Below are positions 1 through 5,230 of a stretch of 5,230 nt of DNA, in pieces. The position numbers were made by a program, and so were the translations under genes. Source of the stretch: an uncultured Coriobacteriia bacterium (GTDB taxonomy: Bacteria > Actinomycetota > Coriobacteriia > Coriobacteriales > QAMH01). How positions within the stretch are numbered: position 1 is the stretch's first letter; each line of letters starts with the position of its first letter. A model generated the notes under the pieces. The model saw only the letters and a list, made by a program, of their open reading frames with translations, did no database searches and was not told where the DNA came from. The stretch is taken from assembly GCA_902478425.1 (NCBI GenBank), contig CABSKV010000090.1:1-5230 (forward strand), given 5' to 3'.

Positions 1-1323
1 ACGGTAGTGGGAGCGGGGCTTGCCGGTTGCGAGGCCGCGCTGCAGCTCGCCGCGCGCGGCGTTTCCGTGCGCCTCGTCGAGATGCGTCCCGAGCACCCCA
101 CACCCGTGCACAAGACGGGCGATGTCGCCGAGCTCGTCTGCTCGAACTCGTTCAAGAGCGTCGACCCCGAGACGGCGGCAGGCTCGCTCAAGTACGAGCT
201 CTCCGTGCTCGGCTCCAAACTCCTTGCCTGCGCCTTTGACACGCGTGTGGCTGCAGGCGGTGCGCTCGCGGTCGATCGCAACGAGTTTTCCGCTGCCGTG
301 CAGCGGCTCATTGACGCATCGCCCAACATCGAGCTCGTGCGCGAGGAGTGCACGGGCATTCCCGAGGGCCCTGCCATCATCGCGACTGGTCCCCTCACTG
401 CCGATGCGCTTGCCTCCCAGCTTGCCAGCGAGCTCGGCTCGCAAGGTCTCGCGTTCTACGATGCGGCAGCCCCCATCGTCGAGGCCGATTCCATCGATCG
501 TAGTGTCGTCTTCGCCCAGTCGCGCTATGACAAGGGCGGCACGGCCGACTACCTCAACGCCCCGTTTGACAAGGAGGAGTACGAGGCCTTCGTCGACGAG
601 CTCGTGAACGCGCGACGCGTCATCGAGAAGGACTTCGAGCGCCGCGAGCTCTTCGCGGCTTGCCAGCCGGTCGAGGAAGTCGCGCGTACCGGACGCGACG
701 CGCTCTCGCATGGTGCGCTCAAGCCGGTCGGGCTCACAGATCCGCGCACGGGCAAGCGTCCCTGGGCCGCCGTGCAGCTGCGTGCCGAGAACGCCGCTGC
801 CACGGCGTACAACCTCGTCGGCTTTCAGACCAATCTGCGCTTCGGCGAGCAGGAGCGCGTCTTCAGGATGATCCCCGGTCTCGAGAACGCCGAGTTCTCG
901 CGCTACGGCGTCATGCATCGCAACACCTTCGTCGACACGCCACACGTGCTCACGAAGGTGCTTGCCATGCCCCTGAGGCCCGAGGTGCATCTTGCCGGCC
1001 AGCTCACGGGCACCGAAGGCTATCTCGAGGCCGTCGCCTCGGGGCTCTTCGTCGCGCTCGCCGTCTATGCCGAGCTTGCCGGGCTCGCCGCGCCCACGTT
1101 GCCCCGCGAGTCGCTGTTCGGCTGCCTGCTCGCATACGCGACCGATCCTGCCACGGCAGACTACCAGCCCATGCACGTGAACTACGGCATCATCGATCCC
1201 ATCGAACCCAGGGTCAGAAACAAGCGCGAGCGCAAGGCCGCCTATGCGCAGCGCGCCCATGCGGCCATCGATGCCTTCGTTGATGAGCGCTCCGATCTCT
1301 TCGAGGAGGCACTCGTCTCATGA
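1..1323 (+). CDS. trmFO: TrmFO, folate/FAD-dependent tRNA (uracil-54-C5)-methyltransferase; 5' end cut by window
   Basis: This cytoplasmic flavoenzyme makes ribothymidine at U54 in the T-loop of tRNA, taking the carbon from methylenetetrahydrofolate and reducing it through FADH2. The reading frame is open from base 1, so the true start lies upstream; alignment from memory with Bacillus TrmFO suggests only about six codons are missing. The visible protein has 440 residues. It begins with the FAD-binding GxGxxG turn (GAGLAG, visible residues 4-9), followed by EMRP, ELVCSNS, AGGALAVDR, ATGPLT, FYDAAAPIVE, SRYDKG, KPVGL, NLVGFQTNL, RYGVMHRNTF and GQLTGTEGY, all family hallmarks. Cysteines equivalent to Bacillus Cys53 and Cys226 are present (visible residues 47 and 221; the second is in ACQPVEE), so the enzyme looks active. 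Its TGA stop overlaps the xerC ATG (ATGA, 1320-1323), which points to cotranscription. Nothing is degraded apart from the window cut. Confidence 0.96.
   Translation, partial: TVVGAGLAGCEAALQLAARGVSVRLVEMRPEHPTPVHKTGDVAELVCSNSFKSVDPETAAGSLKYELSVLGSKLLACAFDTRVAAGGALAVDRNEFSAAVQRLIDASPNIELVREECTGIPEGPAIIATGPLTADALASQLASELGSQGLAFYDAAAPIVEADSIDRSVVFAQSRYDKGGTADYLNAPFDKEEYEAFVDELVNARRVIEKDFERRELFAACQPVEEVARTGRDALSHGALKPVGLTDPRTGKRPWAAVQLRAENAAATAYNLVGFQTNLRFGEQERVFRMIPGLENAEFSRYGVMHRNTFVDTPHVLTKVLAMPLRPEVHLAGQLTGTEGYLEAVASGLFVALAVYAELAGLAAPTLPRESLFGCLLAYATDPATADYQPMHVNYGIIDPIEPRVRNKRERKAAYAQRAHAAIDAFVDERSDLFEEALVS
1303..1309 (+). promoter_or_regulatory. Ribosome binding site of xerC inside the trmFO end
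   Basis: GAGGAGG lies within the last trmFO codons, 10 bases before the ATG at 1320. The spacing is slightly long but supports this start. Together with the ATGA overlap it suggests that xerC translation is reinforced by ribosomes finishing trmFO. Confidence 0.65.
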
Positions 1324-2258
1324 CGAAGCCCTTCAGACCCGCCGAGTGCCTTTCCGACAAGCGCTTCGATGCGAATGCCGTGCATTGGGCATGTGCCTTT
1401 GCGCGACACCTCGAAGTCGAGCGCGGCCTTTCCGTCAACACGGTACGCGCGTATTGCATCGACATACGCAGCTATCTCGATTGGGCTGCGCGCAATGGTC
1501 TCGACCCGCTCCAGGTGGAGTATCGCCTCTTTCGCCGCTATCTCGTCGAGCTCAACTCCGCGGGCTATACGCCCAAGACGAGTTCGCGGCGTCTATCGGC
1601 CATACGGACTTTCTTCAAGTACCTCAACGTCCAGGGTGTAACCCAGCTCAATCCGGCGGCTGCCACCTCGTCACCCAAGCTCGGGCGCGACTTGCCCCGA
1701 AAGACGAGTGACTCGGATATCTCCCGTCTGCTCGCCGTCTGCGAAGACGATGCGCTTGGCCTGCGTGACCAGGCATTCCTCGAGCTGCTCTATGCGAGTG
1801 GTGCCCGTATCGCTGAGCTTGCCCGTCTCGTGCTTGCCGATGTCGATTTCTCCGATGCGAGCATCCGGCTCTTCGGCAAGGGTTCCAAGGAGCGCATCGT
1901 GCCGTTGTATCCGGTCGCGCTCGATGCCGTGAACCGCTATATCGAGCAGGGCCGCCCTGCGCTTTTGGGTGATGCGCGCAGCAACGCACTCTTCATCTCG
2001 ACGCGCGGCAATGCGATGTCTGCCGACAGCTTGCGTCGCGTCTTCAAGCAACGCGCCGCCCAGGCGGGCCTCGATCCGAGCCTGCATCCGCATGACATGC
2101 GCCACGCCTTCGCGACCGATCTCGTGGAAGGCGGAGCGGACTTGCGCAGCGTGCAGGAAATGCTCGGACATGCGAGCCTTTCGACGACCCAGGTTTACAC
2201 GCATCTCTCGTTGCAGCACATGAAAGACGTCTACAAAGACGCCCATCCGCGCTTCTGA
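1320..2258 (+). CDS. xerC: XerC-type tyrosine recombinase
   Basis: This is a site-specific recombinase of the Xer family. XerC acts with a XerD partner at the chromosomal dif site to resolve chromosome dimers before division. The protein has 312 residues, slightly longer than the usual ~300. An N-terminal SAM-like core-binding domain covers about residues 18-105 (VERGLSVNTVRAY; SSRRLSAIRTFFKYL). The catalytic domain follows with a full active-site set: R163 (SGARIAEL), K187 (GKGSKER), H258 and R261 (HDMRH), H284 (LGHASL) and the nucleophile Y293 (VYTHLS). The tail ends KDAHPRF, as in XerC/XerD. The start at 1320 is fixed by the ATGA overlap with trmFO and an upstream GAGGAGG. The choice of XerC over XerD rests mainly on the adjacency to trmFO, matching gid-codV in Bacillus; sequence alone separates the two poorly. 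No second recombinase, dif-like site or integrase cargo is seen, which argues against a phage or integron enzyme. Confidence 0.88.
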   Translation: MTKPFRPAECLSDKRFDANAVHWACAFARHLEVERGLSVNTVRAYCIDIRSYLDWAARNGLDPLQVEYRLFRRYLVELNSAGYTPKTSSRRLSAIRTFFKYLNVQGVTQLNPAAATSSPKLGRDLPRKTSDSDISRLLAVCEDDALGLRDQAFLELLYASGARIAELARLVLADVDFSDASIRLFGKGSKERIVPLYPVALDAVNRYIEQGRPALLGDARSNALFISTRGNAMSADSLRRVFKQRAAQAGLDPSLHPHDMRHAFATDLVEGGADLRSVQEMLGHASLSTTQVYTHLSLQHMKDVYKDAHPRF

Positions 2259-2293
2259 ACATCTTCGACATGCCTCGAGCAAAAATTCATCGC

Positions 2294-2320
2294 TTCATAT
2301 CCTGCCATTTGTGCTATAGT
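2294..2320 (+). promoter_or_regulatory. Predicted sigma-70-type promoter of rpmB (extended -10)
   Basis: TATAGT at 2315-2320 is preceded by TG one base upstream (2312-2313), giving an extended -10 element. The -35 is weak: TTCATA at 2294-2299 has a short 15-base spacer, and GCTTCA at 2292-2297 has a 17-base spacer. The expected transcription start is about 2327. It lies in the most AT-rich stretch between xerC and rpmB and would give a leader of about 70 bases. Confidence 0.6.
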
Positions 2321-2329
2321 TCTGAATTC

Positions 2330-2376
2330 GCGTGGTGACACGCTCAATCCGTATGGAAATCCGGCGCAAGCCGTTT
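2330..2376 (+). promoter_or_regulatory. rpmB leader with two GNRA-capped hairpins
   Basis: Two tandem hairpins can form in the predicted 5' leader. The first, at 2330-2343, is GCGTG, loop GTGA, CACGC: a perfect 5-bp stem closed by a GNRA tetraloop, starting only a few bases after the predicted transcription start. The second is CGGC, loop GCAA, GCCG at 2362-2373, again a GNRA tetraloop. It can be extended by AAA (2357-2359) pairing with TTT (2374-2376) across a two-base bulge. The Shine-Dalgarno just downstream stays free in this fold. An alternative pairing of GCAA 2366-2369 with TTGC 2375-2378 would disrupt the second hairpin. A role in autoregulation or mRNA stability is inference. Confidence 0.4.
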
Positions 2377-2381
2377 GCAGC

Positions 2382-2387
2382 AAGGAG
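2382..2387 (+). promoter_or_regulatory. Ribosome binding site of rpmB
   Basis: AAGGAG sits 7 bases before the ATG at 2395. It decides the start: earlier in-frame starts (GTG 2332, ATG 2353) lack such a site and would add residues that bL28 proteins do not have. Confidence 0.85.
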
Positions 2388-2394
2388 AACGAAG

Positions 2395-2586
2395 ATGTCG
2401 AAGGTATGCGAAGTCTGCGGAAAGCATCCGGCAGCAGGCCGCAATGTCAGCCACTCCCACCGTGTGACCAACAGGGTCTTTCGTCCCAACATCCAGAAGG
2501 TCACCATCAAGGACGCCAAGGGTCACGTCCGCAAGGCCAACGTCTGCACGAGCTGCCTGAAGGCCGGCAAGGTCACCCGCGCCTAA
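2395..2586 (+). CDS. rpmB: 50S ribosomal protein bL28, zinc-ribbon (C+) form
   Basis: bL28 is a small component of the large ribosomal subunit that contacts 23S rRNA. The protein has 63 residues, a normal length for the short bL28 form, and is very basic. It opens with MSKVCEVCGK, followed by GRNVSHSHRVTNRVFRPN, the signature region of the family. Two CxxC pairs, C5/C8 and C51/C54, mark the zinc-binding C+ version; C- paralogues made under zinc limitation lack them. The gene has its own predicted promoter, a strong Shine-Dalgarno, a TAA stop and an intrinsic terminator 27 bases after the stop, so it is probably a single-gene transcript of about 300 bases. rpmG, a frequent partner in Proteobacteria, is not adjacent here. 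Confidence 0.97.
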   Translation: MSKVCEVCGKHPAAGRNVSHSHRVTNRVFRPNIQKVTIKDAKGHVRKANVCTSCLKAGKVTRA

Positions 2587-2612
2587 GCTGCATGCATATA
2601 TGCGTTACCTCG

Positions 2613-2635
2613 AGAGGCCCTGTCGGGCCTCTTTT
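2613..2635 (+). terminator. Rho-independent terminator of rpmB
   Basis: AGAGGCCC (2613-2620), loop TGTC (2621-2624) and GGGCCTCT (2625-2632) form a perfect 8-bp GC-rich stem that runs into a T tract (2632-2635). The tract is short, with four T's before GCTT. Its position 27 bases after the rpmB stop fits termination of that transcript and isolates hisS from it. Confidence 0.88.
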
Positions 2636-2650
2636 GCTTAAATGACCATT

Positions 2651-2670
2651 CCGTGCACGGATGCGTGCAC
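2651..2670 (+). repeat. Inverted repeat upstream of hisS
   Basis: GTGCACG (2653-2659), spacer GATG and CGTGCAC (2664-2670) are perfect reverse complements. The left arm is nested in a second perfect palindrome, CCGTGCACGG (2651-2660). The element lies between the rpmB terminator and the hisS ribosome binding site, with no T tract after it, so it is not an intrinsic terminator. It could be an operator or a leader hairpin. I could not place a convincing hisS promoter around it; TTGCTT at 2634-2639 resembles a -35 but has no good -10 at the right distance. Confidence 0.5.
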
Positions 2671-2693
2671 ATGACCCGCAGGTTTTGATTGAC

Positions 2694-2699
2694 GAGGAG
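2694..2699 (+). promoter_or_regulatory. Ribosome binding site of hisS
   Basis: GAGGAG lies 7 bases before the ATG at 2707. It rules out the in-frame TTG at 2689, which is upstream of this site and would add six residues not seen in HisRS proteins. Confidence 0.85.
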
Positions 2700-2706
2700 C
2701 CACACC

Positions 2707-4017
2707 ATGCAATACAAGGCACCGAAGGGTACCCAGGATCTTCTTCCCGGCCGCGCGAGCGCGTGGCTCGAGTTCGTCGCGCGCGCAGACGAGGTGTTCT
2801 CCACCTACGGCTACGAGCCCATCCAGACGCCGACCTTCGAGGGCACGGAGCTCTTCACCCGTAGCGTGGGCGAGACGAGCGATGTCGCGAGCAAGGAGCT
2901 GTTCTCGGTGCGCTCCATGGGGGCCATGCAGACCATGCGCGAAGGCGGCAAGCTCAAGGGCGACCAGATCCTCTCGCTACGTCCCGAGGGCACGGCAGGC
3001 GTCGTGCGCGCCATCGGCGAGCACACGCTCGTGCCGCAAGGCGCGGCCCCGGCAAAGCTCTGGTACGCGGGGCCGATGTTTCGCGCCGAGCGCCCGCAGA
3101 AGGGTCGCTACCGCGAGTTCAGGCAAGTTGGCGTCGAGTGTCTTGGTGCCACGGAGGCAGTTGCCGATGCCGAGATGATCATCATGTGCATGCGCTTCTT
3201 CGCAGCGCTCGGCATCCCCGCCGAGCAGATGACGCTGCTCGTCAACTCCATGGGCGACGAGGCATGCCGTCCCGCCTATACGCAGGCTGTGCGCGATTAC
3301 GAGGCCGCGCATGCCGACGAGCTCTGCGACGAGTGCAAGCGCCGCATCGATGCCAACCCCCTGCGCTCCTTTGACTGCAAGAACGAGGGCTGCAAGCACG
3401 TCATGGACGATGCCCCGCGCTTCTCGGACTACCTGTGCGAGGACTGCTCCACGCGCTTTGCCCAGGTCAAATCGTACCTGGATGCCGCGGGCATTTCGTA
3501 CGTGGAGGATCCGCGTTTGGTGCGCGGCTTCGACTACTACACGGGCACCGTCTTCGAGGTGCAGGTCACGGCCGGACTGGGAACGCAGACCGCCATCGGC
3601 GGTGGCGGGCACTACGACAAGCTCATGGGCGAGATTTCGGGCAAGGACCTCCCGGGCCTCGGCTTTGCCGTGGGCTTCGAGCGCATCCTGCTCGTGCTCG
3701 AGGAGCTCGGCATCGAGCTTGCTCCCGAGAAACGCCCCTTCGTCTACGTTGCGCTCGCGGATGCCGCGCTCGCCGCGCAGGCCTTCGGCATCGTCCAGAG
3801 CTTGCGCGATGCGGGCATCGCCGCGCAGATGGACATGCAGGGACGCTCGCTCAAGTCGCAGTTCAAGGTTGCCGGCAAGGCCGATGCGGCCTACGTGCTC
3901 GTTATCGGCCCCGACGAGCTTGCCGCGGGCACGGCGACGGCACGCAACATGCGCACGCATGAGGAGACGTCCGTATCACTTGACGCGATTGTTGAGGAAA
4001 TGGCACGCTTGCTCTAG
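2707..4017 (+). CDS. hisS: Histidyl-tRNA synthetase
   Basis: This class II synthetase charges tRNA-His with histidine in the cytoplasm. The protein has 436 residues, close to the usual bacterial length of about 420-430. It begins MQYKAPKGTQDLLPG, the HisRS N-terminus. Motif 1 is around YGYEPIQTPTFE. RPEGTAG is at residues 92-98. Motif 2 (FRAERPQKGRYREF, 125-138) carries the ATP-binding arginine R126. The histidine-specific LVRGFDYYTGT is at 271-281, followed by the glycine-rich AIGGGGHYD. Motif 3 is GFAVGFERI (319-327). A C-terminal anticodon-binding domain follows, from about PFVYVAL. The middle insertion carries six cysteines (C207, C210, C224, C229, C244, C247) arranged like a metal site. 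The gap to rpmB is too short for a T-box leader. hisS followed by aspS is a common pairing, but a promoter lies between them here. Confidence 0.97.
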   Translation: MQYKAPKGTQDLLPGRASAWLEFVARADEVFSTYGYEPIQTPTFEGTELFTRSVGETSDVASKELFSVRSMGAMQTMREGGKLKGDQILSLRPEGTAGVVRAIGEHTLVPQGAAPAKLWYAGPMFRAERPQKGRYREFRQVGVECLGATEAVADAEMIIMCMRFFAALGIPAEQMTLLVNSMGDEACRPAYTQAVRDYEAAHADELCDECKRRIDANPLRSFDCKNEGCKHVMDDAPRFSDYLCEDCSTRFAQVKSYLDAAGISYVEDPRLVRGFDYYTGTVFEVQVTAGLGTQTAIGGGGHYDKLMGEISGKDLPGLGFAVGFERILLVLEELGIELAPEKRPFVYVALADAALAAQAFGIVQSLRDAGIAAQMDMQGRSLKSQFKVAGKADAAYVLVIGPDELAAGTATARNMRTHEETSVSLDAIVEEMARLL

Positions 4018-4024
4018 GTACGCT

Positions 4025-4061
4025 TGGCGAAATGCCCCTCGCGCGGGCTCGTCGCTTGTTT
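4025..4061 (+). terminator. Possible weak terminator of hisS
   Basis: An imperfect hairpin can form eight bases after the hisS stop. TGGCGA (4025-4030) pairs with TCGTCG (4049-4054) through two wobble pairs, and GCCC (4034-4037) pairs with GGGC (4045-4048) above a three-base bulge, with a seven-base loop. It is followed by CTTGTTT (4055-4061), a poor T tract. It overlaps the -35 of the predicted aspS promoter. Some readthrough from hisS into aspS is likely if this is the only stop. Confidence 0.3.
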
Positions 4062-4084
4062 CATAATAGCTACCTTGTGATAAA
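4056..4084 (+). promoter_or_regulatory. Predicted sigma-70-type promoter of aspS (extended -10)
   Basis: TTGTTT (4056-4061) and GATAAA (4079-4084) are separated by exactly 17 bases, with TG at 4076-4077 giving an extended -10. The expected start is about 4091, leaving a leader of about 50 bases. A competing -10-like CATAAT at 4062-4067 has no -35 at a workable distance. Confidence 0.6.
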
Positions 4085-4086
4085 GA

Positions 4087-4099
4087 AAGACGCGGTCTT
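4087..4099 (+). repeat. Short inverted repeat at the predicted aspS transcription start
   Basis: AAGAC (4087-4091), spacer GCG and GTCTT (4095-4099) form a perfect 5-bp dyad right after the predicted -10. It could be part of an operator overlapping the start site, or chance; at this length chance is a serious alternative. Confidence 0.3.
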
Positions 4100-4126
4100 C
4101 CACTGTCTATGGCGGGCCGCATGATG

Positions 4127-4133
4127 AAGGAGG
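4127..4133 (+). promoter_or_regulatory. Ribosome binding site of aspS
   Basis: AAGGAGG, a near-perfect Shine-Dalgarno, lies 7 bases before the GTG at 4141. It favours that GTG over the in-frame ATG at 4171, which has no such site. Confidence 0.85.
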
Positions 4134-4140
4134 GCATACA

Positions 4141-5230
4141 GTGCCTGAGGATTTTGCAAACGAGTATTCCATGCACACGCGTACCTGCGGCGAGCTGCGT
4201 CGCGAGGACATCGGCGAAACGGTGACGCTCACCGGCTGGGTCGCCCGCAGGCGCGACCACGGCGGCCTCATCTTCGTCGACTTGCGCGACCGCACGGGCA
4301 TCACGCAGGTCGTCTTCGACCCCGATACCGCCAAGGACTGCTTCGAGCTGGGCGAGAGGATGCGTCCCGAGTGGGCCATCGAGATCACCGGCTTCGTGCG
4401 CGAGCGCCCCGAGGACACCGCCAATCCCGATCTGCCCACGGGCGAGATCGATGTGGTCGTGAACGAGTGTACGATCCTCAACGAGTCCGCCACACCGCCC
4501 TTCCCGCTTGACGACGATATCGACACCGACGAGCTCACGCGCATGAAGTGGCGCTACCTCGACATGCGCCGTACGCCCGTTGCCGAGGCCCTGCGTCTGC
4601 GTGACACCGTCACCTGGTCGATTCGCAACGCCCTGCACGAGCGCCTCTTCATCGAGGTCGAGACTCCCATCCTGGGCAAGTCCACGCCCGAAGGCGCCCG
4701 CGACTTCATCGTGCCGTCGCGCACCAACCCCGGTCACTTCTACGCGCTTCCGCAGTCCCCGCAGCTCTTCAAGCAGCTCACGCAGATTGGCGGCATCGAG
4801 CGCTATTACCAGGTCGCGCGCTGCTTTCGCGATGAGGACCTGCGCGCCGACCGCCAGCCCGAGTTCACGCAGGTCGATATCGAGATGTCGTTCGTCACCG
4901 AAGATGACGTCATGCAGATGATGGAAGACGTGCTTGCCGAGGTCTTCGCGGCCGTCGGCATCACCGACGTGAGCTTCCCGCTCGACCGCGTGCCCTACGC
5001 CGAGGCCATGGCCCGCTATGGTACCGATCGCCCCGATCGCCGTTTCGGCATGGAGCTCGTCGACATTTCCGATATCGTCAAGGATTGCGGCTTCAAGGTG
5101 TTCTCCGGTGCGCTTTCGAATGGCGGCGTGGTCAAGGCCATCAACGCCAAGGGCGCCGGCGACTGGCCGCGTGCGCAAATCGACAAGCTGGGCGACCTGG
5201 CGCTCGAGTGGGGTGCCAAGGGCATGGCCT
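4141..5230 (+). CDS. aspS: Aspartyl-tRNA synthetase, 3' end cut by window
   Basis: This class II synthetase charges tRNA-Asp with aspartate and in many bacteria also charges tRNA-Asn. The window holds 363 codons of a family usually near 590 residues, so the rest of the GAD insertion and the C-terminal motif 3 are missing. The GTG start gives a ten-residue lead (MPEDFANEYS) before MHTRTCGELR, where many AspRS begin. Next come the OB-fold anticodon-binding domain (TGWVARRRDHGGLIFVDLRD), RYLDMRR, the motif 1 proline P176 (VETPIL), STPEGARDF (181-189), LPQSPQLFKQL (203-213) and motif 2 FRDEDLRADRQPEF (229-242) with R230. The bacterial GAD-type insertion begins near residue 290. H40 (RRRDHGG) sits where non-discriminating AspRS have His and discriminating ones such as E. 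coli have Leu. A separate promoter precedes the gene. Confidence 0.96.
   Translation, partial: MPEDFANEYSMHTRTCGELRREDIGETVTLTGWVARRRDHGGLIFVDLRDRTGITQVVFDPDTAKDCFELGERMRPEWAIEITGFVRERPEDTANPDLPTGEIDVVVNECTILNESATPPFPLDDDIDTDELTRMKWRYLDMRRTPVAEALRLRDTVTWSIRNALHERLFIEVETPILGKSTPEGARDFIVPSRTNPGHFYALPQSPQLFKQLTQIGGIERYYQVARCFRDEDLRADRQPEFTQVDIEMSFVTEDDVMQMMEDVLAEVFAAVGITDVSFPLDRVPYAEAMARYGTDRPDRRFGMELVDISDIVKDCGFKVFSGALSNGGVVKAINAKGAGDWPRAQIDKLGDLALEWGAKGMA

Noticed and set aside
1671..2282. A 203-codon open frame on the - strand opposite xerC
   Set aside because: It is a shadow of the conserved catalytic domain of xerC with no family resemblance of its own.
2259..2290. Possible xerC terminator around TCGACATGCCTCGA followed by AAAAATT
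   Set aside because: The stem is only four base pairs with a six-base loop, and it is followed by A's, not T's, on the + strand, so it does not qualify as an intrinsic terminator.
2594..2603. Palindrome GCATATATGC just after the rpmB stop, containing a -10-like TATATG
   Set aside because: It lies upstream of the strong rpmB terminator and has no -35 at a suitable distance, so it is unlikely to drive hisS. A 10-bp AT-rich palindrome in a short gap can be chance.
2640..2706. T-box riboswitch upstream of hisS, and likewise upstream of aspS (4018-4140)
   Set aside because: Both gaps are much too short for the long T-box leader, and no T-box bulge sequence or antiterminator/terminator pair is visible.
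3174..3183. Perfect palindrome GATGATCATC inside hisS
   Set aside because: It encodes ordinary HisRS residues (EMII region) and has no regulatory context, so it is best read as coincidence.
2977..3960. A 327-codon open frame on the - strand opposite hisS
   Set aside because: It lies entirely within hisS, is rich in A, R, L, H and G as expected of a GC-rich shadow, has no recognisable motif, and has no promoter or ribosome binding site that I could see.
3976..5178. A 400-codon open frame on the - strand opposite aspS and the hisS-aspS gap
   Set aside because: The predicted protein has no recognisable domain. The frame is explained by the GC-rich codon use of aspS (many GAG, CTC, GCC and GAC codons read backwards), and it crosses the aspS promoter and ribosome binding site. 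aspS itself has clear family motifs throughout.

Overview
This is a GC-rich bacterial housekeeping segment with five protein genes, all on the + strand. In order they are trmFO (5'-truncated by the window edge), a XerC-type tyrosine recombinase gene, rpmB (ribosomal protein bL28), hisS, and aspS (3'-truncated by the window edge). I see no mobile element, CRISPR array, tRNA, rRNA or defence-type gene. I found no undescribed multi-gene system; the less ordinary signals are in the short intergenic leaders and in a few residues of the synthetases.

Organism: codons strongly prefer G or C in the third position. A folate-dependent trmFO that overlaps a xerC-like gene is the arrangement known from Bacillus (gid-codV). 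TrmFO is typical of Firmicutes and some other groups and is absent from most classical high-GC actinomycetes. A zinc-ribbon bL28 and an AspRS with His at the specificity-linked position fit the same picture. Together these suggest a high-GC relative such as a member of the Coriobacteriia. This placement is inference and was not tested by any search.

Layout. Positions 1-2258: trmFO and xerC share an ATGA stop/start overlap, so they are probably cotranscribed and translationally coupled. Positions 2259-2394: a 136-base gap with no intrinsic terminator for xerC, an extended -10 promoter near 2312-2320, and a leader of about 70 bases that can fold into two GNRA-capped hairpins. Positions 2395-2635: rpmB as an apparently single-gene transcript, closed by a strong intrinsic terminator. 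Positions 2636-2706: a short gap with a perfect 7-bp inverted repeat, then a clear ribosome binding site and hisS (2707-4017). Positions 4018-4140: a weak hairpin that may end hisS, a good extended -10 promoter, and a GTG-started aspS running off the window.

The shared theme is translation: a tRNA T-loop methyltransferase, a large-subunit protein and two aminoacyl-tRNA synthetases. XerC (chromosome dimer resolution) sits among them only through its coupling to trmFO. The gaps before hisS and aspS are too short for T-box riboswitches, so these synthetases are not controlled that way here.
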